From contig DLNM01000024.1 of the NCBI GenBank assembly GCA_002479485.1, forward strand, positions 1-54,548: a DNA stretch of 54,548 nt, in the 5' to 3' direction. The stretch is from Firmicutes bacterium UBA7510. GTDB taxonomy: Bacteria > Bacillota > Clostridia > Tissierellales > Sedimentibacteraceae. Of this stretch, positions 50,937-54,548 are shown piece by piece. Every line of letters starts with the position of its first letter. The first letter of the stretch is position 1. Below the pieces are notes generated by a model. It was not told the origin of the DNA. It did no database searches and saw only the letters and a program-made list of their open reading frames with translations. The position numbers and the translations under genes were made by a program.

Positions 50937-51004
50937 TGTGTAAAATTCCCAAGTATTCAAAAATAATATATAACTTAAGTACAAAGAAAGGAATATAGGT
51001 TGAA

Positions 51005-52321
51005 ATGGAAAATCAGATACCGTTGAGAATAGCGAATATTTTAATTAACGCACTCAAAGGAGGCGTTGTGCCGCGTATAGGACTTGAATATATTACCGTA
51101 GGTCGTACTCAGGAAATAGCAGCAATTTTACATGATATTGAAATGATAGCAGATGGTAGTGCATCTTTTCGTTTTATCGTAGGCAAATATGGCAGTGGAA
51201 AGAGCTTTTTACTGCAAACAATTCGTAATTATGCTACTGCAAAAGGGTTTGTGGTGGTGGATGCTGACCTTTCCCCGGAGCGTCGATTTGCAGGAACTAA
51301 AGGGCAAGGGCTTGCTACATACAAAGAGTTAATTCAAAATCTTTCCACAAAATCTAAGCCAGACGGTGGTGCGTTACCGCTCATTCTGGAAAAGTGGATT
51401 TCTGGTATTCAAGCATCGGTAAAGCTTCAATCTGGTGCTGAGGGAGAGGAATTTGATCTTTTGGTGGAGAAGCAAATCTATGCAGTTGCAGGATCTCTTG
51501 AAGGCATGGTCAATGGTTTTGAATTTGCCAAAGCAATCGTTACTTACTGGCGAGCCTATCGTCAAGATGATCTTGCTATGAAATCCAATGTTTTAAAATG
51601 GTTTCGTGGTGAATACAGCACACGCAAGGAAGCTAAAGAGGAACTGAACATTAATTTTATTGTCACCGATGAAACCTGGTATGACTTTTTAAAAATCTTT
51701 GCTGCTTTTTTGGTAAGCGCCGGATATAAAGGTCTGTTGGTTGTCATTGATGAGCTGGTGAATATTTTTAAAATTCCAAATTCTATTACCAGACAGAATA
51801 ATTATGAGAAGATTCTTACTATGTATAATGATGTGCTGCAGGGAAAAGCAAAGCATATAGGATTTTTATTGGGTGGCACACCTCAGTGTATTGAGGATAA
51901 ATATAAAGGAGTTTTCAGTTATGAGGCTCTGCGTTCCAGACTTGCAGAAGGCCATTTTGCTACCGCTGATTTGAAAGATTTATCTGCTCCAATCATCCGC
52001 TTGCAAATGCTAACGCAGGAAGAGATGTATGTTCTTATAGAAAAATTACGTGATATACATGCACAGCTCTACAATTATACACCGGCAATCGGTCATGAAG
52101 AGCTAATATATTTTCTTACAGTAGAGTATAATAGAGTTGGTGCCGAAACGCATATTACGCCGCGAGAAATTATTCGTGATTTTATTGAGTTAGTGAATAT
52201 TCTTCATCAAAACCCTCAAAAAAGCATGTCAGAGATTTTGGGGAGCAACAGCTTCCAAATGGCTAAGGGTGGAATAACAGATGAAGAGATACACAGTGAT
52301 TTTCAAGAATTTGAGGTATAA
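51005..52321 (+). CDS. BrxD-like ATP-binding protein (DUF2791 type)
   Basis: 438 residues. Walker A GKYGSGKS (60-67) and Walker B LLVVID249E250 are intact, with a sensor-like segment HIGFLLGGTPQCIEDK and a C-terminal winged-helix-like region (VGAETHITPREIIRDFIELV). Length and motifs match the DUF2791/BrxD ATPases found in BREX systems and in related stand-alone modules. It is expected to remodel DNA or load the helicase encoded six bases downstream. AAAGGA precedes the ATG. Confidence 0.82.
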   Translation: MENQIPLRIANILINALKGGVVPRIGLEYITVGRTQEIAAILHDIEMIADGSASFRFIVGKYGSGKSFLLQTIRNYATAKGFVVVDADLSPERRFAGTKGQGLATYKELIQNLSTKSKPDGGALPLILEKWISGIQASVKLQSGAEGEEFDLLVEKQIYAVAGSLEGMVNGFEFAKAIVTYWRAYRQDDLAMKSNVLKWFRGEYSTRKEAKEELNINFIVTDETWYDFLKIFAAFLVSAGYKGLLVVIDELVNIFKIPNSITRQNNYEKILTMYNDVLQGKAKHIGFLLGGTPQCIEDKYKGVFSYEALRSRLAEGHFATADLKDLSAPIIRLQMLTQEEMYVLIEKLRDIHAQLYNYTPAIGHEELIYFLTVEYNRVGAETHITPREIIRDFIELVNILHQNPQKSMSEILGSNSFQMAKGGITDEEIHSDFQEFEV

Positions 52322-52326
52322 ATTTT

Positions 52327-54525
52327 ATGGATGCTTTTAATCGACTTGCACCTTTTATACAAGATTTCATTTATCAGAACAAATGGGAAGAATTGCGTGG
52401 GATACAGGTTGCTTCTTGTGAAGTGATTTTTGATAGTGACGATAACCTTCTGCTTTCTTCGGGAACAGCATCGGGCAAAACCGAGGCTGCTTTTCTACCT
52501 GTGCTGACAGAGCTATATCGAAAACCGTCCAAAACAGTTGGAGTTATGTATATTTCACCGTTGAAAGCACTTATCAATGACCAATTTAAACGGCTAGAAC
52601 AGCTACTGTTAGATTCTAATATTCCCGTATGTAAATGGCATGGGGATGCATCAACAACTAAAAAGAATGAACTTATAAAGAATCCTATGGGTATAATACA
52701 AATTACTCCGGAATCTTTAGAAAGTATTCTCACCAATAAGCGTGGCACATGTATTCAAATGTTTTCTGATTTGCGTTATATTATAATCGACGAGGTGCAT
52801 CAATTCATGCGTGATGCGAGAGGTGTTCAGCTGCTGTGCTTGTTAGAACGTCTACAAAAATTGACCGGTGTAATTCCACGGCGCATAGGCCTTTCTGCTA
52901 CTCTTGGAGATGTATCGCTTGCACAAACCTGGTTGAACACAGGTACTGGCCGTGCATGTGCAGCTCCTATAACTGAAGAGGGAAAAAAACGTATAAAACT
53001 TCATATAGAACGTTTTGTCAATTTGCATGACCAGCGTGATGTATCCGATAGTGATGGTAGCGACAATACCATCAGCACAGGCGGAGATATGGGCAATCGA
53101 GAACATTATGAATACCTTTTTAAGATGACCTTGGATAAGAAAACTATCATTTTTACCAATAGCCGTGAAGAGACCGAACTTGTCATAGCTAATTTGAAAG
53201 AAGTCGCTTTAAAAAATAAAGCACCCGATGTATATCGTGTACACCACGGTAATGTTTCAGCATTGATTCGCGAAAATACGGAGGATGAAATGAAGTCCGC
53301 TGACGAAAAAATTGTCACAGGGGCTACGGTGACATTAGAGCTTGGTATTGATATAGGCTCGCTAGATCAAGCTGTTCAGGTTGGTGCGCCTTTATCGGTT
53401 TCTAGCTTTGCACAACGTTTGGGACGCTGTGGCAGACGCGGGCAGATACCTCAGATTCTATTTACTTTTGTAGAGGATATCAGGATTAATTCAGCAGATA
53501 CCTTAGGACCGATAAATTGGGATTTCATCCGTACCATTGCGATTATTGAGTTGTATACAAAAGATCGTTGGATAGAACCTATATACCCGCATAATCATGC
53601 ATATAATTTGTTATATCATCAAACTATGAGCCATTTAAAAAGCAATGGGGAACTATCTGCTGCCGGACTTGCTCAAACTATTTTATCCTTGGGATGTTTT
53701 AAACACACATCACAGGATGATTATAAACACTTACTAAGTTATTTGATAGATATTGAACATTTACAGCGTACCGAACGAGGAGGGCTTATCATTGGCCGTG
53801 AAGGTGAGAAAATTGTAAACAACCATAATTTCTTAACGGTGTTTATGGCGCCGGAATATTTGCTTGTAAAGGATGAAAACCGAACAATCGGTACAGTAGA
53901 TAAAGTGTACCCGGTGGGTATTCGATTTGCATTAGCAGGATTGACGTGGGAAACTGTAGAAGTAAACAAAAAATCAAAAGTGATTTTTGTAAAAAGAGTT
54001 CCCGGAATTTCAGTAGTTGACTGGGATATGGATTTTGATGCTGAGCTACACACCACACTTGTTCGAAAAATTCGAAGTATTCTTCAAACTGAAATACAAT
54101 ATCCTTATTTAAGTGAACGCTGCCGGGAGAGATTGATTGAAATTCAATATATTGCACGAAACAGTGGCATTTTAGATAATTTAATTATGCCTCTTTCTGA
54201 TACAAAATACGCTGTATTTCCGTGGGTAGGTACACGGCAACTTCTTACTCTTCATTATGCATTGCTGAAAAGAAAAATTAAAAATAAACTGCCATGGATG
54301 AGCTGTATATATTTGGAGGTAAATTTTAGAGGAACAGCAGATGAGCTTAAAAATATTATTCATGATATATTGAGCTCTGATTTAAACTTATATGATCTTC
54401 CATTGCCGGATAATGTTCAGATACGTGGTAAATACAACGAATTTATTCCACCGATTCTATTACGTAAACAATTTATAGAGGATTACTTGGATTTTGAGGG
54501 ATTAAAAAACAATATCGCATTTTAA
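52327..54525 (+). CDS. Lhr/BrxHI-like DEAD/DEAH helicase
   Basis: 732-residue superfamily 2 helicase. Motif I GTASGKT (46-52), motif Ia YISPLKALINDQ, motif II D155-E-V-H158, motif III S190-A-T192, motif VI GRCGRRG (366-372). The DEVH box and QRLGRCGRRG sequence, with the long C-terminal region, resemble Lhr-type helicases and the BrxHI helicases paired with BrxD. It starts five bases after the ATPase stop codon. It ends 23 bp before the window edge, so further genes of the locus may lie outside. Base composition of this gene and the ATPase is richer than in neighbouring housekeeping genes. Confidence 0.85.
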   Translation: MDAFNRLAPFIQDFIYQNKWEELRGIQVASCEVIFDSDDNLLLSSGTASGKTEAAFLPVLTELYRKPSKTVGVMYISPLKALINDQFKRLEQLLLDSNIPVCKWHGDASTTKKNELIKNPMGIIQITPESLESILTNKRGTCIQMFSDLRYIIIDEVHQFMRDARGVQLLCLLERLQKLTGVIPRRIGLSATLGDVSLAQTWLNTGTGRACAAPITEEGKKRIKLHIERFVNLHDQRDVSDSDGSDNTISTGGDMGNREHYEYLFKMTLDKKTIIFTNSREETELVIANLKEVALKNKAPDVYRVHHGNVSALIRENTEDEMKSADEKIVTGATVTLELGIDIGSLDQAVQVGAPLSVSSFAQRLGRCGRRGQIPQILFTFVEDIRINSADTLGPINWDFIRTIAIIELYTKDRWIEPIYPHNHAYNLLYHQTMSHLKSNGELSAAGLAQTILSLGCFKHTSQDDYKHLLSYLIDIEHLQRTERGGLIIGREGEKIVNNHNFLTVFMAPEYLLVKDENRTIGTVDKVYPVGIRFALAGLTWETVEVNKKSKVIFVKRVPGISVVDWDMDFDAELHTTLVRKIRSILQTEIQYPYLSERCRERLIEIQYIARNSGILDNLIMPLSDTKYAVFPWVGTRQLLTLHYALLKRKIKNKLPWMSCIYLEVNFRGTADELKNIIHDILSSDLNLYDLPLPDNVQIRGKYNEFIPPILLRKQFIEDYLDFEGLKNNIAF

Positions 54526-54548
54526 TCTCCATGCTCCAATGCACAAAT

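Overview
The window reads as the chromosome of a low-GC anaerobic Firmicute of the class Clostridia. The DNA is very AT-rich, ribosome binding sites are strong AGGAGG-type sites, several promoters match TTGACA-17/18-TATAAT, and the gene content fits: formate--tetrahydrofolate ligase, formate/nitrite transporter, CarD-like regulator, YacL-type PIN/TRAM protein, DUF421/DUF4363 pair. The genus cannot be fixed from the sequence. No tRNA, rRNA, CRISPR array, transposase or integrase gene was seen.

Layout. 0-3.2 kb: four unrelated single genes on one strand (ANT(6)-type adenylyltransferase, methyltransferase, a frameshifted TIGR04076-type gene, GNAT). Two of them share end sequences, and one 148-bp segment looks like an integron attC site. 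3.3-8.8 kb: ZIP metal transporter, then a TetR / MMPL exporter / YhgE-like operon with visibly richer base composition. 9.0-13.5 kb: operon of a VWA plus substrate-binding lipoprotein, an XpaC-like protein, a second binding protein and TelA. 13.5-17.2 kb: methyltransferase, secreted transglutaminase-like protein and CCA-adding enzyme. 17.2-22.1 kb: polyamine uptake operon (cupin-type regulator, PotA, PotB, PotC, PotD), in which PotA carries a tandemly duplicated insert. 22.5-23.7 kb: DUF2089 regulator flanked by two SHOCT-like proteins, with three 21-bp-phased repeats upstream of its promoter. 23.8-24.6 kb: a 746-bp imperfect palindrome whose arms each carry the same two structured hairpin units. 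24.6-29.8 kb: radA, a MazG-like protein, CarD, PIN/TRAM, DUF421 and DUF4363. 29.9-34.7 kb: one 1591-residue protein joining a degenerate HD domain, helical repeats, a NadD-like nucleotidyltransferase, a GNAT-like part and a phosphoribosyltransferase-like part. 34.9-41.9 kb: housekeeping genes (radical SAM, P-loop protein, rRNA m5C methyltransferase, glmM, 2H phosphoesterase, VTT membrane protein). 41.9-49.0 kb: large BTAD/AAA/TPR regulator, FNT channel, fhs and an amino acid permease. 49.3-54.5 kb: a TerB_N/TerB_C protein, a BrxD-like ATPase and an Lhr/BrxHI-like helicase, probably the start of a defence locus that continues past the window.

The best candidates for undescribed biology are the 746-bp palindrome with covarying hairpins (23823-24568), the TerB/BrxD/helicase module (49344-54525), the cassette-like array at the left end, the five-part 1591-residue protein, the VWA/XpaC/TelA operon and the PotA insertion. 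Several start codons were moved downstream of the longest reading frame because a clear Shine-Dalgarno sequence lies inside the longer frame.
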